Notes: a model not told the origin generated them from the letters alone. Shown: positions 15,776 to 25,374, counted from the stretch's first letter. The stretch: 62,068 bases of DNA from Polyangiaceae bacterium (GCA_022842465.1 JALHPN010000023.1:1-62068); one strand, 5' to 3'. Made by a program: numbers and translations.

Positions 15776-16650
15776 GGGGCTCCCTCGATGCGCATCCGGA
15801 AGGGGAGGAGGAGCTGCACCCAGCGTGACGAGAAGCGGTCGAGCGACACCGCCTCGTGCATGCCGACGGCAGGCCGCCCGCCGAGGGTGGTCCGTACGAG
15901 AGAGCGAGCGTAGAAGGGCCCGTCTTCGAGGGTGCGGAGGAGCTCGACCTCCGCGCCGCTCTCGGTGCGGAGCGTGCGCGGCAGGCCGAAGCGCGTGCGT
16001 CCGATGGAGCATTCCCCGCCCGTGACATAGGGCTCGGTCTCCCCGGAGCCGTGCACGAGGACGCCTCTCGCCCCCCGCGTGCCGTCTCGGTGGACGACGT
16101 CGTACGCGAGCGCGATGCGATCGTCGGTCGAGAGACGCGACCAGCTCCAGGACGCGAAGGCCGCCTCGAGGGGCTCGCGGCCGGCGTTCGCGTCGAAGTA
16201 GCCATGGCCCTCGAAGCGGAGGCGAGGCTCGGCGAAGTCGACGGCGATGCGCCCCACGGGGGCGTGCGGGAACCACTGGTGGCGGCCCCTGGGGTCGAGA
16301 TCGACGACGGTGCTCGTCCGCACGTCGGGGCGGAAGCGGATCGTGCCGCGGAGCGGTCGCCCCCACGGAGCGGTGCGCTCGTCCACGAGCGCGACGAGCT
16401 CGTCCCCCTCCCACTGGAGTCGCGTCGCGCCGATCGCGAGGTCGTCCGGTCCCCGCAAGACCGACGCCTCGCACCGCTCCGTCATCGCCCAGCGCGATCG
16501 ACGCTGGCCGTGCACGGCGACGTTCACCGCGGAGTAGTCGAGCGAGCGAACGCGCGCGTCCCCCCGGGCGCGAGCGCGGGCCCATCGCGGCGAGAAGACG
16601 TTGCCGAGCATCGCGATGAGGACGACGGCGCTCTTGCCGTCGTCGCTCAC
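15772..16650 (-). CDS. crtC: Carotenoid 1,2-hydratase (CrtC)
   Basis: Hydroxyneurosporene synthase-type enzyme that hydrates the 1,2-double bond at the open end of the carotenoid. Signatures: LIAMLGNVFSPRWARAR, VNVAVHGQRRSRWAMTER, WGRPLRGTIRFRP, GRHQWFPHAPVGRI and GHGYFDANAGREPL. The only canonical start is GTG 16650, in a GTGA overlap with the crtD stop. However, the family-conserved GGYGWFYLDG lies immediately upstream in the same frame (about 16680-16650), inside the crtD 3' end, with no ATG/GTG/TTG nearer than 16989. The true N-terminus is therefore uncertain. From 16650 the protein is 292 residues. Confidence 0.85.
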   Translation of the reverse strand: MSDDGKSAVVLIAMLGNVFSPRWARARARGDARVRSLDYSAVNVAVHGQRRSRWAMTERCEASVLRGPDDLAIGATRLQWEGDELVALVDERTAPWGRPLRGTIRFRPDVRTSTVVDLDPRGRHQWFPHAPVGRIAVDFAEPRLRFEGHGYFDANAGREPLEAAFASWSWSRLSTDDRIALAYDVVHRDGTRGARGVLVHGSGETEPYVTGGECSIGRTRFGLPRTLRTESGAEVELLRTLEDGPFYARSLVRTTLGGRPAVGMHEAVSLDRFSSRWVQLLLPFRMRIEGAP

Positions 16651-18203
16651 CCCGTCGAGGTAAAACCAGCCATAGCCACCGGTCTCGATCTCGCGGTCGA
16701 AGCGAGGTCTTCCCGGATGGCCTTCGCGGACAGACCGCCACTCAGCGTCGCCATCGGCACCCCCGGTCCCGGGTGCACGCTCCCGCCCGCGAGGTACAGG
16801 CCCGGGAGCTTCGTCCGCGAGGCCGGTCGCGCCAAGGGAGCGAAGGCCCCGTGCGCTGCCTCCCCGTAGATCGCCCCGCCCGTCCCGGGGGCCAGGTGCT
16901 CGAAGCGCGACGGCGACGTCACGACCGTCGCGCGAGGGCGGAGCGTGACCCCCGCGCGCGCGAGCACCTGCAGCATGCTCCTCTCGCATCTCTCGACCTC
17001 CTCGTTGCTGAGCGGCGCCCCGTCGGCGACGGCCGGCGCATTGACGATGACGAAGAAGCGCTCGTCCCCGCGTGGCTCCGCGTCAGGGACGTCCCATCCC
17101 GGTCGGTCCTCTGCGCAGAGGTAGACCGTCGGCTCCTCGGCGAGCACGCCGCGCCCGAACATCGCGTCGAACTCCGCGGGGTAGTCGCGCGAGAAGAAGA
17201 CGTTGTGGTGGACGAGCGGGACGCCGGACGCGGTCCCGACGATCGCGAAGGTGAGCGCGGAGAGCGAGCGCTTGTCGCGCGCGACGGCCTTCACGGACGA
17301 GGCCGCCGCCCGCCCGAAGGCGCCCGAGGCGACGGTCGAGACGTCCGCATTGGCGAGCACGGCGCGCGCCGCGACGACCTCGCGTGCGCCCGTCGCGACG
17401 TCCTCCACGAGCACCCCGGTCGCGCGGCCGCCGTCGACGAGGATCTCGCGCACGCGCTGGCCGTAGCGGAGCTCTACGCCGAGGTCCCTGGCGAGGTCGG
17501 CGACGACCTCTGCGAGGCGGCTCATCCCGCCTTCGACCGTGCAGACGCCCTCGCGCTCGACGTGCGCGATGAGGTTGAAGGTCGCGGGGGCCTCGAACGG
17601 CGACGAGCCCACGTAGGTCGCGTAGCGACCGAAGAGGGCGACCAGGCGCGGGTCGTCGAAGTGGGCCTCGAGCGACCTCCACATCGTCCGGTGCGCGTCG
17701 ATCCGGTGGAGCGCGCCGAGGCCCAGCCGCCCCGCCTTCGCGACGAGGCCGGCGAGGGATGGGCGCTCGGAGCAGAGGAAGGGCTCGCGGACGGTCTCTG
17801 CGATCCGTTGGCTGTAGGCGGCGAAGCGGCGGTAGCCGTCCGCGTCGCGCCGCGAGGCGAAGCGCTCGATCGCGGCGGCGGTGCGGTCGACGTCGGCGTA
17901 GAGGTCGAGGACCGCGCCGCCCGCGAAGCCATGTCGCGCCACGACGTCGGCGCGGTGGAGGCGAACGGCGTCCTCGAGCTTCCGTCCCGCGCGGGCGAAG
18001 AGCGCCTCGAACACCCACGGCATCGTCAGCACCGTGGGGCCGGCGTCCACGTCGCGTCCTGCCACCTGGACCGTGCGGGCCTTGCCTCCCGGTCGGCCCT
18101 CGCGCTCGAGGAGCACGACGTTCTCGCCCGCGACCGCGAGCTCGACCGCGGCGGCGAGCCCGCCGAACCCGGCGCCGACGACGATCACGGGTGCTCGAGA
18201 CAT
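16647..18203 (-). CDS. crtD: 1-hydroxycarotenoid 3,4-desaturase-like (CrtD), CrtI family
   Basis: The second CrtI-family desaturase in the cluster (518 residues). N-terminal FAD motif VIVVGAGFGGLAAAVELAVAG; body GPTVLTMPWVFEALF; HVEREGVCTVEGGMSRLAEV; C-terminal LYLAGGSVHPGPGVPMATLSG. Coupling to crtC argues that it is CrtD, desaturating the 3,4-bond of the hydroxylated open end, rather than another phytoene desaturase. The ATG at 18203 is chosen because AGGAGG (18211-18216) lies 7 nt upstream. A longer frame begins inside the operator region. Its 3' end encodes crtC-like residues in another frame. Confidence 0.88.
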   Translation of the reverse strand: MSRAPVIVVGAGFGGLAAAVELAVAGENVVLLEREGRPGGKARTVQVAGRDVDAGPTVLTMPWVFEALFARAGRKLEDAVRLHRADVVARHGFAGGAVLDLYADVDRTAAAIERFASRRDADGYRRFAAYSQRIAETVREPFLCSERPSLAGLVAKAGRLGLGALHRIDAHRTMWRSLEAHFDDPRLVALFGRYATYVGSSPFEAPATFNLIAHVEREGVCTVEGGMSRLAEVVADLARDLGVELRYGQRVREILVDGGRATGVLVEDVATGAREVVAARAVLANADVSTVASGAFGRAAASSVKAVARDKRSLSALTFAIVGTASGVPLVHHNVFFSRDYPAEFDAMFGRGVLAEEPTVYLCAEDRPGWDVPDAEPRGDERFFVIVNAPAVADGAPLSNEEVERCERSMLQVLARAGVTLRPRATVVTSPSRFEHLAPGTGGAIYGEAAHGAFAPLARPASRTKLPGLYLAGGSVHPGPGVPMATLSGGLSAKAIREDLASTARSRPVAMAGFTSTG

Positions 18204-18256
18204 CGACTCTCCTCCTGGCATTGCCCCGGATGTGCAGCAAGCGTCCAGGGTTGGTA

Positions 18257-18282
18257 TTGACTTTAAGCAAACCTTGGACAAA
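18257..18282. promoter_or_regulatory. Putative operator/promoter between crtD and crtE
   Basis: An AT-rich stretch in the 89-nt divergent spacer of crtD (minus) and crtE (plus). On the minus strand 18282-18266 it reads TTTGTCCAAGGTTTGCT, matching the crtI-upstream element at 14 of 17 positions. TTTGT and TTTGC units are again 11 bp apart. TTGACT at 18257-18262 is a candidate -35 for crtE. The same CarH-like repressor could control both ends of the cluster. Confidence 0.6.
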
Positions 18283-18292
18283 GTCTAGTCAC

Positions 18293-19198
18293 ATGGTCGC
18301 CGCCCTGCGCGAATCCAGCCTCACCTTCGGAGACCCCTCACGCCTGGAGGGGACGCTTCGCGACGCGATCACGCGCCCCTCACGCGGTGGAGTGATGCCG
18401 CCGCCGAAGCTCGAAGCCGCGCTGTTGCACGCTGTGTTCCCGGGGGGCGCGCGGGTGCGGCCGAGGCTGCTCCTGGCGGTGACCCGCGCGGTGGGCGGGC
18501 AGGACGGACCGCTCGCCTACGCCGCCGCCGCTGCGGTCGAGCTGCTCCACTGCGCCTCGCTCGCCCACGACGATCTGCCGTGCTTCGACGACGCGGATCT
18601 GCGGCGCGGTCGACCGACGGTGCATGCGCTCTTCGGAGAGGCGATGGCGGTCCTCGTCGGCGACGGGCTCCTCGTCCTCGCCTCCGAGGTGCTCGCCCGC
18701 GCGCTCGAGGGGCGTCCCGACGTCGGCGTCCGTCCGCTCACGCTCCTCGCCGCCGCGGCAGGCGTCCACGGCGGGCTCGTGGCCGGTCAGGCCTGGGAGC
18801 TCGAGGACGAGGTGGACCTCGGCGCGTACCATCGCGCGAAGACCGCAGCCCTCTTCGAAGCCTCGGCCGCCCTCGGCGCGGCCGTGGCCGGCGCAGACCC
18901 TGTCCCGTTCGGGGAGCTCGGCCGCGCCCTGGGGATGACCTACCAGCTGGCCGACGACGTCTGCGATCGGATCGGCGCGGTCGAGGAGCTCGGCAAGCGC
19001 CCCGGTCGTGATGCCGAGCTGGGCCGCCCCACCGGGGCGCGCGGGGACCTCGCCCTCGTCCAGTCCCGGCTCCGTACCGCGATGAGGCGGACGATCTCCG
19101 CCGTTCCCCCGTGCCCTGGGCACGCGGAGCTCCGCGCGGTCGTGGGGGACGTCCTCGCCCTCCTGGCCGCTCGGTGCCGGGTCGAGGAGGTGCGCTGA
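18293..19198 (+). CDS. crtE: Geranylgeranyl diphosphate synthase
   Basis: A 301-residue trans-prenyltransferase that makes GGPP, the C20 precursor for phytoene. The first aspartate-rich motif is DDLPCFDDADLRRGRPT, the second is YQLADDVCDRIG. The ATG at 18293 follows the operator region directly with no clear Shine-Dalgarno. The N-terminal PPKLEAALLHAVFPGGARVRP is family-typical. It points out of the cluster, divergent from crtD. Length and motifs fit bacterial CrtE/IspA; the cluster context makes GGPP the likely product. Confidence 0.9.
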   Translation: MVAALRESSLTFGDPSRLEGTLRDAITRPSRGGVMPPPKLEAALLHAVFPGGARVRPRLLLAVTRAVGGQDGPLAYAAAAAVELLHCASLAHDDLPCFDDADLRRGRPTVHALFGEAMAVLVGDGLLVLASEVLARALEGRPDVGVRPLTLLAAAAGVHGGLVAGQAWELEDEVDLGAYHRAKTAALFEASAALGAAVAGADPVPFGELGRALGMTYQLADDVCDRIGAVEELGKRPGRDAELGRPTGARGDLALVQSRLRTAMRRTISAVPPCPGHAELRAVVGDVLALLAARCRVEEVR

Positions 19199-19263
19199 GC
19201 CGCGGTGGGCGGCTTTCTTCGGTCGTGGCGGAACCTTCTACAGGGGGCTATCCTCCCCCTGCC

Positions 19264-21066
<1,803 letters not shown>

Positions 21067-21070
21067 TGCG

Positions 21071-22063
21071 TCACGCGCGCGGTGCGAGCGCGTCGTCGCC
21101 CGCGCCGCAGACGAGCACACACGGCGCCTTCGCGCCGCCGAGGTCGATCGCGCCCGAGAGGACGGCGGCGAGCGCCGCCGCGCCCGAGAGCTCGGCGCCG
21201 AGGCCGACGTTCGCGAGCAAGAAGCGCGCGGCGTCGTGCATCGCGGCGTCGGACACGAGGACGACCCGCTCGACGTGCTCGCGAATGATGTCGAACACGT
21301 AGGGATCGCTCCGCCGGGGCGCGAGCGTGCCGGCGCGCGTGGTCACCCGCTCGAGCTCGACGACGCGGCCCGCGGCGAGGCTCCGCTCGAGGGTGGGGGC
21401 GCCGTGCGGCTCGACGCCGAGGACGCGGATCTCGGGCCGGAGCAGCTTCGCCGCGCGGGCGACACCGGCCACGAGCCCGCCGCCCCCGATCGCCACGACG
21501 AGGACGTCGACCTCGGGGAGCTGGGCGAGGAGCTCGAGGGCGATCGTCCCCTGGCCCGCCACGACGTCCTCGTCCGCGAACGGGTGCACGTAGGTCGCGC
21601 CGGCGTCGGCCGCGTACGCGAGCGCCTCGGCGTGCGCGTCGTCCCAGACGCGACCGGCGCGGACGACGCGGGCTCCCCAGAGCGCGATGCGCGCGGCCTT
21701 CGTCTCGGGCGTGCTCGCGGGTAGGAAGATCGTCGAGGGAACGCCCACGACGTGCGCCGCGTAGGCGACCGCGGCGCCGTGATTGCCGCCCGACGCCGTG
21801 ACGATGCCGCGGGCCGCGACCGCGGGCGCGAGCGCGAGCACGCGGTTCAGGGCGCCGCGGGCCTTGAAGGACCCCGTGACCTGGAGCGACTCGGCCTTCA
21901 GGTAGAGCGTCGAGGGGAGGGCAGGGTGGTCCACGGGGACGGTGACGATCGCGCGTCCTCCGGGCTCTCGGGCCGGGCGTCGGACGAGGCGCGCCAGGGG
22001 CGTCTCCACGATGTGACCGGAGAGACGGGAACGGGCGGCTTCGAACGCGGCGATCTCCAGCAT
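21071..22063 (-). CDS. Threonine/serine dehydratase-like PLP enzyme
   Basis: A 330-residue fold-type II PLP enzyme. The Schiff-base lysine is K67 in QVTGSFKARGA, the substrate loop is ASGGNHGAAVAYAA, and the phosphate-binding loop is AIGGGGLVAG. It lacks the C-terminal ACT-like regulatory domain of biosynthetic IlvA and matches the short catabolic threonine ammonia-lyase/serine racemase group; which substrate it uses is not visible. The ATG is at 22063. A 5-nt gap separates its end from the convergent acyl-CoA ligase gene. Confidence 0.87.
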   Translation of the reverse strand: MLEIAAFEAARSRLSGHIVETPLARLVRRPAREPGGRAIVTVPVDHPALPSTLYLKAESLQVTGSFKARGALNRVLALAPAVAARGIVTASGGNHGAAVAYAAHVVGVPSTIFLPASTPETKAARIALWGARVVRAGRVWDDAHAEALAYAADAGATYVHPFADEDVVAGQGTIALELLAQLPEVDVLVVAIGGGGLVAGVARAAKLLRPEIRVLGVEPHGAPTLERSLAAGRVVELERVTTRAGTLAPRRSDPYVFDIIREHVERVVLVSDAAMHDAARFLLANVGLGAELSGAAALAAVLSGAIDLGGAKAPCVLVCGAGDDALAPRA

Positions 22064-22130
22064 CGTGGACGCGAGAGGGTAGCGCGGTCGGCGGCATCGG
22101 TGGTTCCTCGGTCGCGTCCGGGCGGCGCTC

Positions 22131-22158
22131 TTGACTATGATGGACATGATTCTACGAT
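22131..22158 (+). promoter_or_regulatory. Sigma-70-like promoter of the rhodanese/DUF2325 pair
   Basis: TTGACT (22131-22136) and TACGAT (22153-22158) are separated by 16 nt, unusually close to consensus for this DNA. The expected transcription start (about 22165) nearly coincides with the ATG at 22166, and no Shine-Dalgarno precedes it, so the mRNA may be leaderless. The 22137-22150 part repeats ATGAT twice. Confidence 0.5.
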
Positions 22159-22165
22159 ACTGAAC

Positions 22166-22642
22166 ATGGCAGCTCGAGCCCTTCCCCTGCTCCCGGAACC
22201 GGCCCGCGTGTCCCTCGTCGAGCCCGAGTGGCTGGTCGCCCGATGGGAGCGCAGGCAAGAGGTCCGCGTGCTCGACGTGAGGGGCGACGCCGTCCCGCGC
22301 GTGCGAGGGTCGACGGCGGCGCGGGAGCACGTCCCTCACGCCGTCCCGCTCGACGTGCGCGGGTCGCTCTTCGACGCTCACGGCGAGGTCGTCTCCGCGC
22401 CGGAGCTGGCGATGATCATGAGCTCGCTCGGCGTCGGCGACGGGCACACGGTCGTCCTCGTCGACGAGGGACCGACGTACCTCGCCCGTTCGGCGGCATG
22501 GGCGCTTGCGAAGTACGGGCATCACGACGTCCACGTCCTCGCGGGCGGGCACGCGCGGTGGGCTGCGGAGCGCCGGCCTCTCTCGCGCGACGTCGTCCGG
22601 TACCCGGCCGCGAGCTTCACCGCGCGCGTGAGGTCGTCGTGA
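22166..22642 (+). CDS. Rhodanese-like protein without catalytic cysteine
   Basis: A 158-residue single rhodanese domain. VRVLDVRGDAVPR, HVPHAVPLDV and VHVLAGGHARW are family landmarks. The expected active-site loop reads VVLVDEGPTYLARSAAW, with D100 where catalytic domains have cysteine. This is the pattern of the inactive N-terminal domain of two-domain thiosulfate sulfurtransferases, here on its own. It is therefore more likely a binding or scaffold protein than an enzyme. The next gene (DUF2325) begins in a GTGA overlap with its stop. Confidence 0.75.
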   Translation: MAARALPLLPEPARVSLVEPEWLVARWERRQEVRVLDVRGDAVPRVRGSTAAREHVPHAVPLDVRGSLFDAHGEVVSAPELAMIMSSLGVGDGHTVVLVDEGPTYLARSAAWALAKYGHHDVHVLAGGHARWAAERRPLSRDVVRYPAASFTARVRSS

Positions 22643-23133
22643 CCGTGCGCGTGCTCGTCGTCGGCGGTCTGCGGAGGCTCGATGCCTTCTATCGTGACGT
22701 GCCGACCGACCTCGTGGGCGAGGACGGAAAGGCGTCGCTCGACGTGGCCTCGGCGAACGTGGACTGCCCCTCGCTCGATGCTCGCGCGGGCACCGCCGAC
22801 GCCATCGTCCTCGTGCTGGGTCACCTCTCGCACTCGGTAGCGGCCCGCATCAGGGGCATCGCGCGACGGAGGGGCATCCCGATCTTCTCCTCCGCCGGCT
22901 CGAGCGTCTCGCGCGTCCGCGGGAGCGTGGCGGCGGCGTGGGTCGAGCTCAGGGGTCGGGAGAAGACCCGCGCGTCTCGGCTCGTCTCCTCCGGCGCCGG
23001 AGCAGCGCGAGCGTCGATGCCAGGGCGACGACCACCGTCTCGGGCGTCCCCGCGCGTCCGGGCGTGCTCGTGCACGCGCCGCCCTCGGCATCGAAGCTTT
23101 CCGGAGAGGGAGGACGAGGAGAGCTCCCGGTGA
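22639..23133 (+). CDS. DUF2325 family protein
   Basis: The first ~105 residues match DUF2325: an N-terminal VRVLVVGGLRRLDAFYRDV, a middle ADAIVLVLGHLSHSVAARI and a final RRGIPIFSSAGSSVSRVRG. These proteins look like Rossmann-type domains of unknown function. It is coupled to the rhodanese-like gene by GTGA at 22639. Beyond residue 105 the frame runs antisense across the end of the metalloprotease gene (22949 onwards) as low-complexity basic sequence, so the C-terminal third is probably readthrough of a lost stop. Confidence 0.65.
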   Translation: MTVRVLVVGGLRRLDAFYRDVPTDLVGEDGKASLDVASANVDCPSLDARAGTADAIVLVLGHLSHSVAARIRGIARRRGIPIFSSAGSSVSRVRGSVAAAWVELRGREKTRASRLVSSGAGAARASMPGRRPPSRASPRVRACSCTRRPRHRSFPEREDEESSR

Positions 23134-24196
23134 CGCCCGCGTCCGGCTTCGCCGCCGTCGGCCCGACGCACGCGCCCGACGCACAGCGCGATCCGTCGCA
23201 CTCTTCGTCGGTCAGGCACGGGCTCGCGGCGCTCCGGCACCCGTCGAGGGCGATACACTGGAGGTCGCCCGCCTCGGTCGTCGCCCGGCACGTGAAGGCG
23301 CCGCCGCAGTCCGCGTCGCTCCGGCAGCCCCGGCCGCACACGCTGCCGCCGAGGGGGAGACCGACGAGCGTGGGGTCGACGCAGCGGGCGTCGTCACCCG
23401 CCCCTTCGCAGCCGGCGGCGACGGCGGGATCACACGGGGCGCAGAGCTCCGTGCGGTCGGCGGGGCGCTGGCAACGCCCGGCCACGCAGACGTAGCCGCT
23501 CGGACACGCCGCGGACGCGCAGCCTCCGTCCCCGACGCCCGGGTAGAGCGCGCAGGCGCCGGCGACGTCGTCCGCCTCGAGCGAGCGCCAGCGCGTGCCC
23601 GACCCGTTCGGCGCCATCGTGGCGACGGCATCCGTCGTGTGGCCCAGGCCGAGCGCGTGCCCGAGCTCGTGGACGAAGACGCTCCGCAGATCGAAGGTGC
23701 CCGCGCGCCCGTCGAGGGAGAACCGCCACTCCACGGCGTTCAGGTGGATGTCCGCGTCGCGGATCGCGCCGCCCGCGTCCAAGGTCACGACCGTCTGCGC
23801 GACCGCGCCTGGGACGAGCTCGGCAGGCCACACGTCCTCGTGGACGACCACCACGTTCAATCCGTCGCCGGCGTTCGCCTTCGCGCCGGGGCTCGCGCCT
23901 TCGTAGCGGGCGCGGAAACCGGAGCACGACGGGAACGACCAGGCCCGGAGCGCGACGTCGAGCTCGGCCCCGGCGGCGTCGCCCACGTCGCGTGTCACCG
24001 GCGAAGCGAGGACGAAGGGCACCGGGAGCGCCGCGGCACCCCAGATCCCGGGAGGCGAGCCCGGCGACCACGCCGCGCGACGCGGAAGGAACGCGCGCGC
24101 CTCCGCCGGGGCGACGAGGACGATCGGATCGGGGAAGGCGAGGGACGGCGGGTGGACGTCGGGCACGGCGCCGTTCTCAGGGAGTCTTGGCCGCAC
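22949..24196 (-). CDS. Matrixin-type zinc metalloprotease with MYXO-CTERM-like tail
   Basis: A 415-residue protein with the metzincin zinc motif HELGHALGLGH near residues 176-186 and a following Met-turn (ATMAPNG). A Cys-rich region (about 230-345, with units such as CRSDADCGGAFTCRA and CLTDEECDGSRC) precedes a MYXO-CTERM-like end: CTSTPGRAG, a hydrophobic segment ETVVVALASTLALL and six arginines, then a ten-residue extra tail. No signal peptide is visible at either possible start (GTG 24196 or 24166), unexpected for a surface protease. The gene immediately upstream has one. Its 3' end overlaps the DUF2325 gene by 185 nt. Confidence 0.8.
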   Translation of the reverse strand: MRPRLPENGAVPDVHPPSLAFPDPIVLVAPAEARAFLPRRAAWSPGSPPGIWGAAALPVPFVLASPVTRDVGDAAGAELDVALRAWSFPSCSGFRARYEGASPGAKANAGDGLNVVVVHEDVWPAELVPGAVAQTVVTLDAGGAIRDADIHLNAVEWRFSLDGRAGTFDLRSVFVHELGHALGLGHTTDAVATMAPNGSGTRWRSLEADDVAGACALYPGVGDGGCASAACPSGYVCVAGRCQRPADRTELCAPCDPAVAAGCEGAGDDARCVDPTLVGLPLGGSVCGRGCRSDADCGGAFTCRATTEAGDLQCIALDGCRSAASPCLTDEECDGSRCASGACVGPTAAKPDAGVTGSSPRPPSPESFDAEGGACTSTPGRAGTPETVVVALASTLALLRRRRRRAETRGSSPDP

Positions 24197-24428
24197 TCGC
24201 GCGAGGCGCCGTCCCCTCGACGACGGCTCGCTTCGTCGCGTCGTGCGCGGCCGAGGCCTCGCGGGCGGCGGTCGGCTTGGCGAGCACGACGGTGATGTTC
24301 GGCCTGTTCGCGCGGCCGTGGATCGTCACGACCGGGAGCGTGACGTCCGCCGCCGCGACGCTCGAGGCGGCGAGCGCGGCGAGACCGAACGAGGCGAGGA
24401 CGACACGAACCTTGGCGCGAGAGCTCAT
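24177..24428 (-). CDS. Small exported protein, unknown
   Basis: An 83-residue protein with a good signal peptide (VRVVLASFGLAALAASSVAAAD). The ATG is at 24428. The short mature part (VTLPVVTIHGRANRPNITVVLAK) is followed by an Ala/Arg-rich end. It resembles the small exported proteins of unknown role common in myxobacteria. It overlaps the start of the matrixin gene by 20 nt in another frame. A frameshift joining them into one secreted protease cannot be excluded. Confidence 0.6.
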   Translation of the reverse strand: MSSRAKVRVVLASFGLAALAASSVAAADVTLPVVTIHGRANRPNITVVLAKPTAAREASAAHDATKRAVVEGTAPRASAAKTP

Positions 24429-24518
24429 GGAGAGGTCCTCCCGACGAGCATGACACCCGCCGGCGCCGCCCGCCAGCGGACCGAGGGGGCCGGAGCGGCG
24501 TGCTAGAGTCGGCGGGCG

Positions 24519-25355
24519 ATGCCGAGCGCTCCACTCACCGTCGCGGTCGTCCAGCTCTCGAGCCAGGACGGCGTCGCGGAGAACCTCCACCGGGTGACCG
24601 CCCTCGTCGCCGAGGCTGCCCGAGGCGGCGCCGAGCTCGTGGCGCTACCCGAGAACTTCGCCTACATGGGCGAGGAGGAGGGGAAGCGCGCGATCGCGGA
24701 GGATGTCGACGAGGGAGCTGGACCGATCGTCACGACGCTCCGGTCGGCGGCGCGCGAGCACGGGACGTGGATCGTCGCCGGAGGCATGCCCGAGGCGAGC
24801 GGCGATCGCGACCGTCCCTTCAACACGTCCCTCCTCGTCGCCCCCGACGGCCGCCTCGTGGCGCGTTACCGAAAGGTGCACCTCTTCGACGTCGACCTCG
24901 CCGACGGGACGAAGCTCCTCGAGAGCAACGCGACCCGCGCGGGCGACGAAGCCTGCGCGACCACGTTCACCACCGCGGACGGGCGCGAGCTCGGCCTCGG
25001 GATGACGATCTGCTACGACCTCCGCTTCCCGGAGCTGTTCCGGCGTCTGCTCGACCGCGGCGTGCGCATCGTCACCGTCCCGGCCGCGTTCACGGTGACG
25101 ACGGGGAAGGATCACTGGCACGTGCTCCTCCGCGCGCGCGCGATCGAAAACCAGGTATTCGTCCTCGCGCCTGCGCAGCACGGGCGTCACCCACGCGGGC
25201 GGACGACGTACGGCAAGAGCCTCGTCGTCGATCCCTGGGGCGACGTGATCGCGCAGGCCGGGGAAGGGGAGGGGGTCGCGTTCGCGCGCCTCGACTTCGC
25301 CGCCCAGGACCGCGTGCGGGCGTCGCTGCCGTGCATCGGGCACCGACGGCTCTGA
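24519..25355 (+). CDS. Carbon-nitrogen hydrolase (nitrilase superfamily, NIT1/omega-amidase-like)
   Basis: A 278-residue amidase of the nitrilase superfamily with the Glu-Lys-Cys triad visible: E45 (ALPENFAYM), K119 (ARYRKVHLFDVD) and C165 (MTICYDLRFPEL). The YRKVHLFD and CYDLRFPE segments are typical of Nit1/YafV-type enzymes, which remove the amide of deaminated glutathione or alpha-ketoglutaramate. The exact substrate is uncertain. It is cytoplasmic, with ATG 24519 and no signal peptide. Confidence 0.9.
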   Translation: MPSAPLTVAVVQLSSQDGVAENLHRVTALVAEAARGGAELVALPENFAYMGEEEGKRAIAEDVDEGAGPIVTTLRSAAREHGTWIVAGGMPEASGDRDRPFNTSLLVAPDGRLVARYRKVHLFDVDLADGTKLLESNATRAGDEACATTFTTADGRELGLGMTICYDLRFPELFRRLLDRGVRIVTVPAAFTVTTGKDHWHVLLRARAIENQVFVLAPAQHGRHPRGRTTYGKSLVVDPWGDVIAQAGEGEGVAFARLDFAAQDRVRASLPCIGHRRL

Positions 25356-25374
25356 TCGGACCGCGCTGTCAGAG
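25350..25374. terminator. Possible bidirectional hairpin between convergent genes
   Basis: CTCTGA (25350-25355) and TCAGAG (25369-25374) are inverted around a 13-nt loop, so both stop codons sit in the arms. The stem is short and there is no T-run. It could help end transcription of the nitrilase and MerR-TPR genes. Confidence 0.25.

Noticed and set aside
14630..16741. A single 703-residue glycosyltransferase fused to an upstream unknown domain
   Set aside because: The upstream part is the out-of-frame shadow of crtC; the catalytic domain begins at the GTG 15775, which forms a GTGA overlap with crtC.
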